Assembly (NCBI GenBank): GCA_036873755.1
Contig: JAVTVY010051596.1
Span: 62,001-126,000 of the forward strand
Origin: Hanleya hanleyi
Taxonomy: Eukaryota; Mollusca; Polyplacophora; Lepidopleurida; Hanleyidae
DNA: 64,000 nucleotides
Reading direction: 5' to 3'
Within the stretch, counting starts at the first letter, position 1, and every line of letters starts with the position of its first letter. The notes beneath the pieces are model-generated. The model saw nothing but the letters and a program-made list of their open reading frames with translations. It had not been told where the DNA came from and did not search any database. Below, piece after piece: positions 37,164 through 47,828 of this stretch. Made by a program: the position numbers and the translations under genes.

Positions 37164-37531
37164 CCGGGAGACCGTTGTACATGCCCGATGTCAATAAATG
37201 GATCAGATTTTATCGGAACGAGGCAAAGTCTGTCCATAAACCCTCGACGTATTTTAAGAAGCAGAAATGTGGAGGACTCGGCGGTAAGACGAATGAATCC
37301 TGCATTATTCCCATCGATCCCCATTCTAAAAACCTCAGCGAGAAGAAATTAAAGACACCGGCTATTCAGCTTACGGCCCCCTCTCAACAAGTGGTCGAAC
37401 ATGCCAAGTCTGAAGTCTCGAGAACTCATCGACAGGAATCCATAAATAGGAAGCGTTCTCTCCCTACCGTCAGTTCACCCCCCGATAAACGGAGAGCGCG
37501 GACCAAAAGATCGCGTATCTTCAAGTTATAA
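37160..37531 (+). CDS. small basic protein of the Maverick capsid cluster
   Basis: 123 residues. The N-terminus (MPDVNKWIRFYRNEAK) and a Gly-rich piece at ~37-42 (CGGLGG) resemble the small protein found between the penton-like and capsid genes of related elements. The C-terminal third is very basic (RKRSLP…PPDKRRARTKRSRIF), suggesting DNA binding or nuclear targeting. LGG-type sites are the sort cut by adenovirus-like proteases, so it may be a processed core or cement protein comparable in role to adenovirus pVI or pX. That is an inference. It overlaps the preceding gene by four bases, and the next start follows its stop after one base. Confidence 0.5.
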   Translation: MTGRPLYMPDVNKWIRFYRNEAKSVHKPSTYFKKQKCGGLGGKTNESCIIPIDPHSKNLSEKKLKTPAIQLTAPSQQVVEHAKSEVSRTHRQESINRKRSLPTVSSPPDKRRARTKRSRIFKL

Positions 37532-37532
37532 T

Positions 37533-38861
37533 ATGGCACTCCTCACCGACGAAGGGTACACCGATGGTCAACCTAGCGAATTATCGCTGTTCTCATTATC
37601 ACCTACACAAACAGCGGTTGAAAGTCGCTATGTTATTGACGTTCGACCGTCTTCTCAGATCTCCGAAGATGTACCCGTTGAATTCCTGATATCCGGTCAA
37701 GGCTCGGATTACATCGACCTGAAATCCTGCAGACTCTACGTTAAGGCTAAAATAACCCACAGAGATGGTACCTCTTTGATCAAGGATGAAAAATGCGGCC
37801 CTATCAATTTACTCCTTCAAACTATGTGGTCTCAGATAGACGTCTCCATGCAGGGTAAACTTATGACGGTCATGGACAACAGTTACCCCTATAAAGCCTA
37901 CATTCAAACGCTAATGAATTTCGGTGAAGACGCTAAAACCACTCAGCTAGTGCCCGAACTGTATGTAGCCGACGATTGGATATTTGGATACTGCGGATGC
38001 CGCAACAGGTCAAAATGTCGGATTTACAGAGAAGTAAATTCATCGCGGAGAGTAATGTATTCGAAATGAAAGGAAACTTCATGCAAGATGTTTTCAAACA
38101 GCAGCGCTACTTGCTGAACAACGTTGACGTTTACATCAAAATGCATCGCTCCACATCGCAGGTCATCATAATGTCGGGCGAGGAAAATCCGACGTATAAA
38201 CTGGTGATACACGATATCAGCCTGAAAGTCGAGAAAGTTCGCGTAAACCCCGTCGTGATTTTGGGACACACCAAGACCATGGAAAATACATCGGCCAAAT
38301 ATTCGTACGAAAAAAAAACACGAGACCAAAACGGCTTCCTTGGCCACTGGACAGCCCCTCTTCCGCTGGGATAATATGTTTTTATCCGTCTATCCCAGCA
38401 GACTGTTGATCGGATTCGTATCGTTCAAAGCAGTCGCGGGGGATTATAAAAAGAACCCCCTAAACTTTCAACTCTTCAAACTCGCCAATCTCTCGGTGAA
38501 TATTGACGGCGTAACGATTCCTGGTCATTTCCTGAGAACGCAGTATAACTCGGACTGGAGGAAGAGTTCGTTCTCATCAGCGTACCTGAGTTTGTTCGAT
38601 AGCATAGGACGTACCGGCGATAACTTCGGTAATTCTATAACCTGGTACGATTATCACAACGGCTCTACCCTCTACGCCTTCAACCTCGACCCCTCCTACA
38701 CCGCAGAAGATCACCTTCAACTCCTGAGACAAGGCAATGTACGTCTGGAAGCGACCTTCGACGAACCATTACCGGAAAATGTGAGCTGTATCGCCTATGC
38801 CGAATTCCCAGCACTGTTCGAGGTGGATAAGTCTCGCAACATCGTGTCCATTACACCATGA
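37533..38861 (+). pseudogene. Maverick/Polinton major capsid protein (F54H12.2-like), three frame breaks
   Basis: The F54H12.2-like family is the double jelly-roll major capsid protein type of Maverick/adintovirus-like elements. Conserved blocks in order are FLISGQGSDYIDLKSCRLYV, NSYPYKAYIQTLMNFGEDAK, QRYLLNNVDVYIK, RLLIGFVSFKAVAGDYKKNP and LPENVSCIAYAEFPALFEVD. They lie in different frames. Reading starts in the frame of 37533, moves on by one base at the TT of 37976-37977, again at the TTT of 38023-38025, and again at the A9 run of 38310-38318, which returns it to the first frame. Each break is consistent with one extra base in a homopolymer. The span (~443 codons) fits the family. The gene is either a decayed copy or carries assembly errors. 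Its stop overlaps the protease start. Confidence 0.82.
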
Positions 38862-39352
38862 AAACGGACGAACTTCTGTGCATCATTCACAGCGACCGTA
38901 CGCTCGACGCTTGTCTCCGAGGTGTGTACCCGGCTAACAAAATTCCAAACCACTTGCTACGAACACCAGCGGCTTTTATCGTGAATACCGACGTGGCGAG
39001 TCTCCCCGGGGAACAATGGGTAGTGTTTTATTTCCGCGACCAGCGAGGAACATTTTTCGATTCCCTAGGACATCCTCCGGAATATTATTCGAATCAGTTT
39101 GTAAAATTTCTCGAAATCAATAGTAAATTCCATTATTACAGCGATAGACAGCTTCAAGGAGATAACTCTTTTACTTGCGGTCACTATTGTATATATATCT
39201 TACTTCAGCTTATACGGGATATATCCCTGTCCAGTATCGTGACGGATTTCGGTCAGAACCATTCTCATAACGATTGTTATGTATACAACTTTGTCAGACG
39301 ATACTTTCCTCATTGTTTGCATAATCCTCTTCTTACGTATTGCAGTTGTTAG
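38858..39352 (+). CDS. adenovirus-type cysteine protease of a Maverick element, catalytic His missing
   Basis: 164 residues, typical in size for adenain-like proteases that mature capsids. The family order is kept: INT-like TPAAFIVNTD, then the position of the catalytic His, then FFDSLG with the acidic residue D68, then Gln100 and Cys107 (LQGDNSFTCGHYC). The Gln-to-Cys spacing of seven equals that in adenovirus protease. The HW pair of the active site reads QW (Gln53-Trp54, codon CAA), so the enzyme should be inactive. The frame is otherwise intact. It starts in ATGA overlap with the capsid gene and is followed 19 bases after its stop by AATAAA. Confidence 0.8.
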   Translation: MKTDELLCIIHSDRTLDACLRGVYPANKIPNHLLRTPAAFIVNTDVASLPGEQWVVFYFRDQRGTFFDSLGHPPEYYSNQFVKFLEINSKFHYYSDRQLQGDNSFTCGHYCIYILLQLIRDISLSSIVTDFGQNHSHNDCYVYNFVRRYFPHCLHNPLLTYCSC

Positions 39353-39370
39353 ATCATTTGCTTTCTTCAT

Positions 39371-39376
39371 AATAAA
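39371..39376 (+). terminator. polyadenylation signal after the protease gene
   Basis: AATAAA stands 19 bases after the protease stop. With the TATA box at 36578 it would define one transcript covering all four capsid and protease genes. The integrase piece lies beyond it. Confidence 0.5.
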
Positions 39377-39466
39377 AATGGTTATGTAAACCACACACCA
39401 CGCATTGGTTCCTTATTCTATGTAAAGGGATGTCAATCTCTGTAGTCATCATTCTAGTCGATAGAT

Positions 39467-39799
39467 ATGGATGCGAACGGTTGGCGAGCCTATTTGTCGC
39501 AAGCCTATTTCAACCCGAAAAACCCCATTAGTTTCACGGGACCTTCTAAAGCATACGCCTTACTGGAGGATAAGGGATATAACGTAACGCTTAAAGATTT
39601 GACGCAGTGGTTGAGAGACCAGGACGCCTACAGTTTACAAAAGCCCGTTCGATACACCTTCAGGAGGAACAAGGTCGTCACAGCGGGGATTGACGATCTT
39701 TGGGATACCGATCTAGCAGATGTGTCGAATGTTTCCGAGCACAACAATGGCGTTGTGACGGACGTAACGACGGGCGTTGACGATCGTCACTGCATTTGA
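39467..39799 (+). pseudogene. retroviral-type (rve) integrase, N-terminal fragment
   Basis: Residues 1-95 match the transposon-derived F54H12.3-type integrase of Maverick elements: YFNPKNPISFTGPSKAY, TLKDLTQWLRDQDAYSL, KPVRYTFRRNKV, and DDLWDTDLADV, where Asp82 is the first residue of the catalytic D,D,E set. Homology stops at about 39748, where 'gcgttgtgacggacg' begins the 'gcgtta' repeat. The last ~15 residues before the stop come from that repeat. The other two catalytic residues and the C-terminal domain are absent, so it is non-functional. In C. elegans the related capsid and integrase genes carry neighbouring names, which fits this order. Confidence 0.8.
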
Positions 39800-41930
39800 A
39801 TGAATTAGTGTCAATTCCATGGGGTATATAGACCCATCAGAATTTCTGATCTATTTCACCAGGGCGTTGAAGCGTTATGCTAGGAGTTGGCGGACGTTAC
39901 TGTCCATAAAAGCAAGCGTATCCCACAGACGTGCGCAGTCAACCGGAGAGATATCTCTTCTGGCCCAGGCTTCAGTTGTCTCCCCTGATTTTAACATTTC
40001 TGCCCTAGGCTGCACCAGGGAACCGGCGGCACCATCAGGTGAGGGAACATGCGAGCGATGACGCCACTTCGGTGATACCGTCACTTCCGGTGATGACGTT
40101 ACTTTCATCAAGGGCCAGGGGCCAATGTGATGTGATGTGTTATTGGACAGTTGACAATGCGTTCAGGCGTTACAACAGGGCGATAAGGCGTTATGCTAGG
40201 GCGTTATGGCGTTAAGCTAGGGCTTTAAGGCGTGACGATAGGGCGTTACGGTGATACTGTAAAACTCTCCACAAATGTCATAGAGCAAATACACCGGGTT
40301 TCTGCTTTCTATACTACTAAGAGGCAACTGGTCTCTAAATACGCTGTGCCTACTGATGACGCCATATAGTCTACCCCACACGGTACAATAGCTGCCCATT
40401 AGGAGAAAGGATTGTGCACCACTATCCCGAAACTTCCACTTCAAATGCCCGTTCTATAGGACTCCAGGGTTGCGCATGCGTGCCATAGCCTTACCCCCAT
40501 TACACAACAGTCCAGTCGGATGCTCCACAACGCGTGCTTCAATATAACACCTCACAATAGGGATACGTCTAACGGACAAGAGCGAACATGGTCGAAAGTT
40601 GGTGCAACAGCAAATGGCGATTTCTGATTGGACAAGAGCAGCCGAAAATACATCTAACGGACAAGAACGAATGTGACAGATGCATCGCCAAATGGCGAAT
40701 TCTGATTGGACAAGAGCATACTTAACGCGGCTCCCACAGCCTGGGTATGCTGTAACAATGGAGATAAAAAACTATATGAAAACTTGAGAACGTGTTGATC
40801 TTTCTTTCTCTCATCTGTCTGCATTATGGCGTCAAGGCGTTGGGACTGGCGTTAAGACGTTAATATAGGGCGTTAAGATAGGCGTCAAGGCGTTAAGATA
40901 GGCATTAAGATAGGCACTTAGACGTTGCGTGGGAGTTCTTCTTGTTTTGCTTCATATATTACAATGCAAATAACCTTGAAATGCCCGGGGCATAGTCAGC
41001 CCCTCCGAAAGTTTCCATTCTCTACTACACCTCAGTGCGTATTTGCGTTTCATCTTCAGTCTGGCTCTACGCGATAAGAGCTTCAACAGGATACCACACA
41101 CGCGCCATTTGGACCGAGGGTAGCTCATCTCTACTCCAAACGGCCACTCAAATGCTCTTTTTTCACTGCGCATGCACAGATTGATGGCATTTCTAGTAGA
41201 CACCCATCCAGTACGACTCTCCTCTACGAGTGCTTCAAAACTGACGCCCCATACGTTCATTCAAAGGCTCTTTTCCCACAAGTCCCTGTCTGTGCATGCG
41301 TGCGCCATAGCCTTACTTTCGCGACATACCCATTCAGTCAGACGCTCTCCAAAGAGTGCTTCAAACTGAAACCCCATACGACCCATTCAGACCACGGATG
41401 GTCCAACTCGACCCCAAAACGTCCATTCAAATGCCCTTTTCCCCACAAATTCCTGTCTGCGCATGCGCAGTTTCATGGCACTTTCACTACACACCAGGTC
41501 GGTCGGATGCTCCCCCATGAGCGCTTCAATAGGACACCCTATACGACCCAATCAGACCACGAATGGTCCACCTCGACCCCCAAAACTTCCATCCAAATGC
41601 CCTGTTCCCTCAATTCCTGCCTGCGCATGCGCGCCATAGGCTTGTTTTCACTCCACATCACCTCAGCCGGATGCTCCATCAAGAGGGCTTCAAACTGATA
41701 CCTCATACGATCCATTCGGACCAAGGATAGGCCACCTCTAACCAAAGAGTCCATTGAAAGGCCTTTTTCTACTATTCCATGACTGCGCATGCGCAGATTG
41801 ACACCGGAAATCCCGTCACCCGCAAATGACATTTGAGCACGGAAGTAACCTTTGACCCGGAAGTGACCTCGCACCGGATGTTGACTTCCTACCTCTGGCC
41901 TTCCACACACTGTAGACCCAGATTTCAACT
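39750..41930. repeat. 'gcgtta' repeat and satellite, right flank
   Basis: Two successive rounds of the arrangement seen at 33370-35530, in the same orientation. Each round has 'gcgtta'-rich DNA (39760-40250 and 40830-40920) followed by satellite-like units with the GCGCATGCG core (near 40470, then 41173, 41288, 41455, 41620 and 41786). At 40561-40740 a phrase, 'ctaacggacaagagcg' to 'gattggacaagagca', occurs twice in tandem. No gene is recognised. Confidence 0.7.
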
Positions 41931-43066
41931 ACATGTAAATAAATCGCCATGAGGGACCAATAGCAGGTGGCTGGGTACATTGTGTGACTAGGATGGCACA
42001 ATGACACAATTATGCCTGACAACTACATGTACTAATGACACAACTGTCGCAATTTTCATTATTAGTTGCTACACTGCATGCCTTGCGCGGGGAAAATGTT
42101 CAAATAAAAAGCACTTTTTTTAATAAACGAAATAGGACTATTCATGTCATTGCTTTGGATAATTTTTAATTGCCATTCGACACACAAAGAAACAATCGTA
42201 TTCGTCATTTCAACGTCGACGGAAAGAGATGTCGACAGCAACTGTCCTTCGAATTCAGTCAACAGATTAAACGGACGAACTGAAATAGAAGGAAAATTAC
42301 ACAATTATGCCTTACTAAGTACCTAGGGTGTGACTAATATGACAATGACACAATTATGCCTTACAAAGTATGTAGGGTGTGACTAGAATGCAAGAAAATG
42401 TCCACTGGATGATTTTTTTCGTATATTTGGATTTTTCCAGATTAATATTGGAATATAAAATGAAAAGTTAATATCGAAAATGACTTGGGCAATATTTTCA
42501 CCTGTAGGTACTACATGGGAAAAATATTGGTCCAGTACTATAATTTCAACTCTTGTAGATCAATTTGTAGTTGCATTTGGGATGGTTATACTTTACTGGG
42601 TTCATCCCGAATGACATTCCGATTGGCTAAAATTATGTAGAAAATAAATGTGAATTTATTCATTTTTCTTTATTTAATGTCTTCCCCGTGTCGTGATTGA
42701 CACGTGGGTGAATTGTCATGACCATACTTCAAGTCATTGGGAAGAAATCACCAAAAGGTCGACAAAGGGTGGGAAAATCGATTAATTAGATTTTCGGGTA
42801 TATATATCCGCTCAATCAGTCATCGTCAAGCGGAAGGCCCCGATATCGAACCAATTGAAGCTGTTTCATGCTCTGATGAGCTCTCAGCTTAGAGCGTTCT
42901 GGGTAGCAGACGTCACACCTCTCCCCGAACGAATATGCATGTTGGAGCGGGGAGCGGGATGTACTGGCAGAACTGACAAAAATATGCTTTATATGTTAGA
43001 GGTTCCACTGAACAGCTTGGTATAACAACACGAATGTAACTTCATAAACTGGGTTGACTGTGAATT
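41931..43066. other. no gene; short 60-base repeats near 42000 and 42300
   Basis: 'tgacacaattatgcct' with 'gggtgtgacta' occurs near 41975-42030 and twice at 42293-42390. The rest is AT-rich with no gene seen. Confidence 0.45.
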
Positions 43067-43367
43067 ACAAGCGTCTAGTCCGTCATTCATAATTCAGTCG
43101 TCGTCTATTAAAGTATATCCGCGTCCATAATCCAAAGACCTATTCCATTTTTTCGTATAACTGTATCAGCACCAACTTAAAAAAAACAAAAAAAAACAAT
43201 CATAGTATACATAAACATGTTTCCTGCAAGAGAGAAGCGGTCGACAGTTTTCAATGATGCCGGCAAGACATCATGATGTTCCAAAAATATCAAATCCGTA
43301 TCGCTGATCAGTATTCTTTATCCATAATATTCGTTGTAGAGTCGTCATCTAGAGAATGATGTACTTT
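43067..43367. mobile_element. MITE-like dispersed repeat, family G, copy 3 (truncated)
   Basis: Matches 16456-16750 from 'acaagcgtctagtccgtc' to 'catctagagaatg', then diverges. The distal third of the element is missing. Confidence 0.75.
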
Positions 43368-43589
43368 TTGAGGGTTTTTTTAAAATATTATGATCTTAAA
43401 ATCCCTCCTGATATTTGGCCTTTTCACGTGTTCAAAGTCACCTCATGCATGAAACGTACCGATATATAGTTGTCACCCCACGCTTATGTATAGGGAAGTA
43501 CATGTTTTACCACCTCACGTGAATATTTCCATCTGAAATTGCTATAATTCGGATTTAATGTAATCGTACTGTCAGCCTACAGTGGCTCA

Positions 43590-43990
43590 CAGTGAAAATA
43601 TCGGAGAAAATATAGGAGAAAATTTGCCAAAATATAGAAGAAATATAGGAATTTTCTTATTAAAATATTGGAAATAAAGGAGTGTAAACTCACTACTACA
43701 TTGTAAGTTCCAATCTTGTTAGTTTTCTGGTGTTTAACTAAATTATTTCCACTTAATGTGGTAATAGTGGTCGTGGACCCCTCCTGCTGCTTGGTTCAAT
43801 AAAGAGAGATTGAAATGTTTTAAAATTTCTAAAATGTATTTCCGCATGCCACTTTGATTCATTTCAGAGCATTTGTGAAAGTTTTCACGAGAAAGAGTAA
43901 AAATATAGGAAATATAGGATGCTTTGAGTAAAATATAGGAAGAAATAGGAATAACTAAAAAATATAGGAACATATAGAAAATATAGGAGG
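43590..43990. repeat. AATATAGGA-rich simple repeat
   Basis: The word 'aatatagga' recurs in two clusters (43600-43660 and 43905-43990) around ~240 bases of ordinary sequence. No gene is seen. Confidence 0.6.
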
Positions 43991-44068
43991 CACTTGAAAG
44001 CCTGTTTTATCCTAAACACGATACTTGTATAGAAGCATGAAGAATGTAACTCCATATAGAGTACCCAA

Positions 44069-44203
44069 AGAAATTTTGTGATTTAATATTTCAGCATATG
44101 TTAACGTCATATTTGATAAACACACTGTGTTGTCTATTATATTAATTCCTGAGGATGACATAAAACTATGCTGAAATATTGAATCACAAAATATCTTTGT
44201 GTA
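44069..44203. repeat. inverted repeat, ~38-base arms
   Basis: 'ttttgtgatttaatatttca' followed by 'gcatatg' is matched in reverse complement by 'atgctgaaatattgaatcac' and 'aaaatatctttg', with a ~55-base spacer. It may be a small foldback element. Confidence 0.65.
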
Positions 44204-44939
44204 CCGTAACATGGGGTGACTTTGAACGCCGGGGTAACGTTGAACACTTGTGAAAGGGACCGACCACATTCAGAATGTAGATCTTGTTGTTGCTTTTGCA
44301 GATGCCATCAAAAAGTGGTGGTGTAAGTATACTCAGCTGGGCCTAGTTCTATCTAATATGAAAAAGCTAAAGACTTCTGGTTCTTCCCTCATTTGGTTAT
44401 TAGCTCATGAACGATACTTCGATTTACGGGATTTATGGTGATCGGAAAATCTCAGTAACCCATCCGAAAGGCAGGAACTTGTGAATCTGATAATCATATA
44501 TGTTGCATCAAGTGAGATGTTGCAAACATTATGCATTGCATTTTATTGGCTTAATTCTTTTCTATTAATCTAGGTGGATGAACAATACGTGTGCGGTGAC
44601 ACCCAAAATTCGAGCATTCTGAATTATTATATTTTGTTTTTTACCAGTATAGTTTTATTTTGCAGTTGGACAATTACTTTTAATAATGACAGAACAGAAG
44701 TGTTCAAAATAGAGAACTTGATTTTTAGTGCAAAATTGCCAAATTGCAGTCAAGTTATGTGATGGGTAACCAATTAACACTTAAAAGTTGAATTTATAGT
44801 TCAAATCTGCTTGTTTTGTGGAAAAAACAGCAGAAATGTGTGCTATTTAAAAAAAACCTCAAGTCACACCTTTATGAGTAGGGCTTTGAATATCCCCTCG
44901 AAATGGGGAGGTGTTCAAAGTCACCCCAACCATGAGCAA

Positions 44940-45300
44940 CACACGCTGAAAGCTCGTGAGGATCATTTGGAGCAGCGTGAAACACTCATGATTGTGTGAT
45001 ATCGAGACCTCGCGATCTAAGGTACTGGGAAGTTGATGATTTCTATACATGAGCGTGGGGTGACAACTATCCGTACTTCCAACACATGCTGAAAGCTCGT
45101 GAGGATCATTTGGAGCGTGAAACACTCAAGATTGTGTGATATCGAGACCTCGCGATCTGAGCTACTGGAAAGTTGATGATTTCTATACATGAGCGTGGGG
45201 TGACAACTATCCGTACTTGCAACACATGCTGAAAGCTCGTGAGGATCATTTGGAGCGTGAAACACTTAAGATTGTGTGATATTGAGACCTCGGGATCTAA
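44940..45300. repeat. ~140-base tandem repeat, about 2.6 units
   Basis: 'acatgctgaaagctcgtgag' starts near 44943, 45084 and 45224. Each unit also has 'gatatcgagacctcgcgatc' and 'gagcgtggggtgacaac'. Several overlapping open frames on the minus strand result from the repetition and are not genes. Confidence 0.85.
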
Positions 45301-45484
45301 GGTGGGCCTACTCACGATCACAAGCCTATGATTTATTGATCACAGAAGAAATAAATCATTAATATTTTATTACCGCTATTGCTGCCTTGTCTAGAGAATA
45401 TCGCACAGGCATGTCTTTGAGAATGTATATAATGATAGCGGTTTTTGTCGTTAACTATCGCAAGTTTTTATGACCGAAAACCCA

Positions 45485-45795
45485 TTATCTGTTTTCGGCT
45501 GGTTGAAGGGATTTGGGCAATGTAGGGCTACCCTGAAGACATGGTGGAATAATGCCATGTTTAAAATCTATGCTAACTTGCCTTGTCTGACAGATGTAGT
45601 TTAACTTAAAGTGACATTGCTCGTCGTTCCAGGCAAAGTTATATCTCCTTTCCATAGCCAGGCAATTTTCATTCGATCTATTGTCCGGCTGACCTGGACC
45701 CCAGTCCACAAATAGCATCCTTTTCGTCGGGAGCGTCCACTTCCACCTGCCATCAGTCGCAGTCGCGCCAAGCCAAAAACTGTCACCATCTATGG
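45485..45795 (-). CDS. C-type lectin-like domain, C-terminal exon
   Basis: The exon encodes the second half of a C-type lectin domain: GDSFWLGAT, GRWKW, WGPGQPDN, NENCLAM, WNDEQC and YICQ in the order of the family. QPD with WND and the intervening Glu are the calcium and sugar contacts of the galactose-type subgroup, so a secreted or membrane lectin binding galactose-like sugars is likely. The exon begins after a good minus-strand acceptor (pyrimidine-rich 'ttttgtttttctgtag'), with two bases completing a codon. After YICQTR there is a possible GC-type donor ('aaggcaagt', 45582/45581). Otherwise translation continues to a stop at 45485. The first half of the domain must lie at higher coordinates, but I did not find it. 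Confidence 0.8.
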
Positions 45796-46215
45796 CTACA
45801 GAAAAACAAAAACAAAATACTTTAAGTAGTATACAAAGCGCAAATCTCTTAGGACTCGTCTGGAGGGAACGGCTAGAGGAATGTGACGTGAGGGCTGAGT
45901 GTGCCTTCGTACCCTGGACATTGGAGTGGACTTTGGAGTGTCTGTGATGTGGTACATTGCAGGTCACGTAAGTACAAGTTATCAGTAGTAAAGGAACCAC
46001 AGTGAGGATTGGATTGGGTCTGGCGTAAGTGTGGGATGTGATCTTGGGTGTACAGAGGGTATATGTGGGACCAAATCCTCCAAATGTAGGGGTTCTGTGT
46101 AACTCTATCTTCGTGTACAGTAATATATGGCCGTTGTATTTGCGGTCATACTCACACGCGCACTCGGGGGAGTAGTAGAGAAGGATATTTGAGGTAGTAT
46201 TATCTCTGGCCTGGG

Positions 46216-46303
46216 GCCCTCGGTGGCCGAGTGGTCTAAGGCGCTTCGCTGGTGACCGCTAGCCTCACACCGCTGAACCGGCACAGGTTCGAGACGTGTA
46301 AAC
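46216..46303 (+). mobile_element. tRNA-like SINE head or tRNA pseudogene
   Basis: 'tggccgagtggtctaaggcg' is an A-box region like that of Leu/Ser tRNAs, and 'ggttcgaga' is a B-box. The 7-base acceptor stem cannot close because the 3' side reads 'gacgtgtaaac'. It is therefore not a working tRNA, but a tRNA-derived SINE head or a relic. Confidence 0.6.
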
Positions 46304-46691
46304 AATGGTGGAGGTGGTAGGTGGATGAGATTTGGGGTTCTCGCTATGAACTTATTTTTCGCCCAGAACGACAGGCCTGTACCCCGTGAGGATTTTAAAG
46401 ATTCGTCATGAACAGCTGGTGAGGCTAACTGTGTGATTATTCTATTATTTCTGAAATATCACAGTGATTATTTGTGGAAAACATGCCTGACACACATATA
46501 TAATACCAGCTGTATAGAGACCACCATTAGACAAGGCCAGTATAGGCCCACAACATACAAAGCGAACACTCCGGCCAGCTATTGTTTTATGCCTTCCTTT
46601 GTTCTGTTATACCCAGCTAATTTCTGTGAGCAGTGATCCTTTGTTCATTGACTTGCCATTGCTCAACATGAAGGCATACTGAACTGTACAT

Positions 46692-47828
46692 ATGGGTAGA
46701 TCCAAAGGTGAAAAACAAACGAAAGCGCCAAAGCGAAAGTGTAAAAGCAACGACAACGAAGACGCAAATACAGTTCAATATAGTCCTGATAATGACCCAT
46801 CTTGTGCTAGTAGATTTAGAACACTTCTGGACCTGAACACTGGAGAAATAGTAAAATCCCCAGATATGGCGCATACGTTTATGCCCGGTGCTTCACCTCA
46901 GTATCACAAAGCCAGGTATCAACTAGGAACTCCACCATCTTATCCCATACACAACCAAGGACAATCCATCGCACCACCGACTCTGGTAAGCATGCCAACT
47001 ACTGGCTTTCAGGATATAATCAACCGTCTTAGCAGCATAGAAATAGCGGTGAGAAAGATCGACGGCGTCGAAAACAGTCTAGACGAAATTAAGAGATCAA
47101 TCAACAAAACGAACGATCGGATAAGTAAAACTGAAGATAAAATGCTAAATATGGAAGCCTCAGTACAACATATGAGTGATAAATATGACAAGGTATTATC
47201 CCAACAGAACGACCTGAAAGCTGAAGTATCCAGACTGAGGAGACAAGTAAACGTCGGTAGACGTGATATGGATGAAGCGCTGGACCTAATATCATCTTTG
47301 AAAGAAGAAATTCTAGAACTAGAGTGCCGCAGTATGAGAGACAACCTCGTCTTTATGGGATTTCCCGAGGGTCCATCTGAAAACACAACACAGGATAAGT
47401 TGGAGATACAGAAGGAGATTTCATTCGAACGAGTACAGCGATTTGGATCACAGAGACGAGGTCCTCGTGCCATCGTTGCTAAGTTCACCTATTACAAAGA
47501 TCGTGAACTGGTGAAATATTCTGGTTCAAAGTTGCGCGAAACAGATTTCAGAATCTCCGAACAGTTCCCACCAGAGGTAGCGGCCCGTCGCAAACCACTC
47601 TACCCTTTACTTAGACAAGCAAAAGCAGAGGGCAAAACGGCACGCCTCGTGGTGGACAAACTGTATGTCGATAACAGAAGAGTGTACCCGCGAGATCAGT
47701 CAACATGGTCTTCTGATCATCACGACAGACGGTACGACGCACGACGAGAGGCTCACGACCGCGAACGAACCCAGCCAGCATATCGACGACAGGAACACAG
47801 AGATGATTACGAACGACGCCCACCACCT
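46692..47828 (+). CDS. L1/Tx1-like LINE ORF1 protein, main part
   Basis: RNA-binding ORF1 protein of a non-LTR retrotransposon. After a basic N-terminus, residues ~105-215 form a long coiled coil (heptads through RLSSIEIAVRKI and VSRLRRQV). Then comes the RRM start (RDNLVFMGFPEGPSENTTQ), FERVQRFG, and the C-terminal domain (SGSKLRETDFRISEQFPPEV, RLVVDKLYVDN), ending in a charged Arg-rich tail. The RRM is about 14 residues short between ENTTQ and KLEIQ relative to relatives, probably a small deletion. The frame is open to 47828, where a MITE interrupts it, and it resumes in the same frame at 48281. Confidence 0.85.

Noticed and set aside
44859..45321. Minus-strand frames repeating MFHAPNDPHELSACV
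   Set aside because: Caused by the 140-base tandem repeat.
46216..46303. Functional tRNA gene
   Set aside because: A- and B-box are present, but the acceptor stem cannot pair. Treated as a SINE head or relic.
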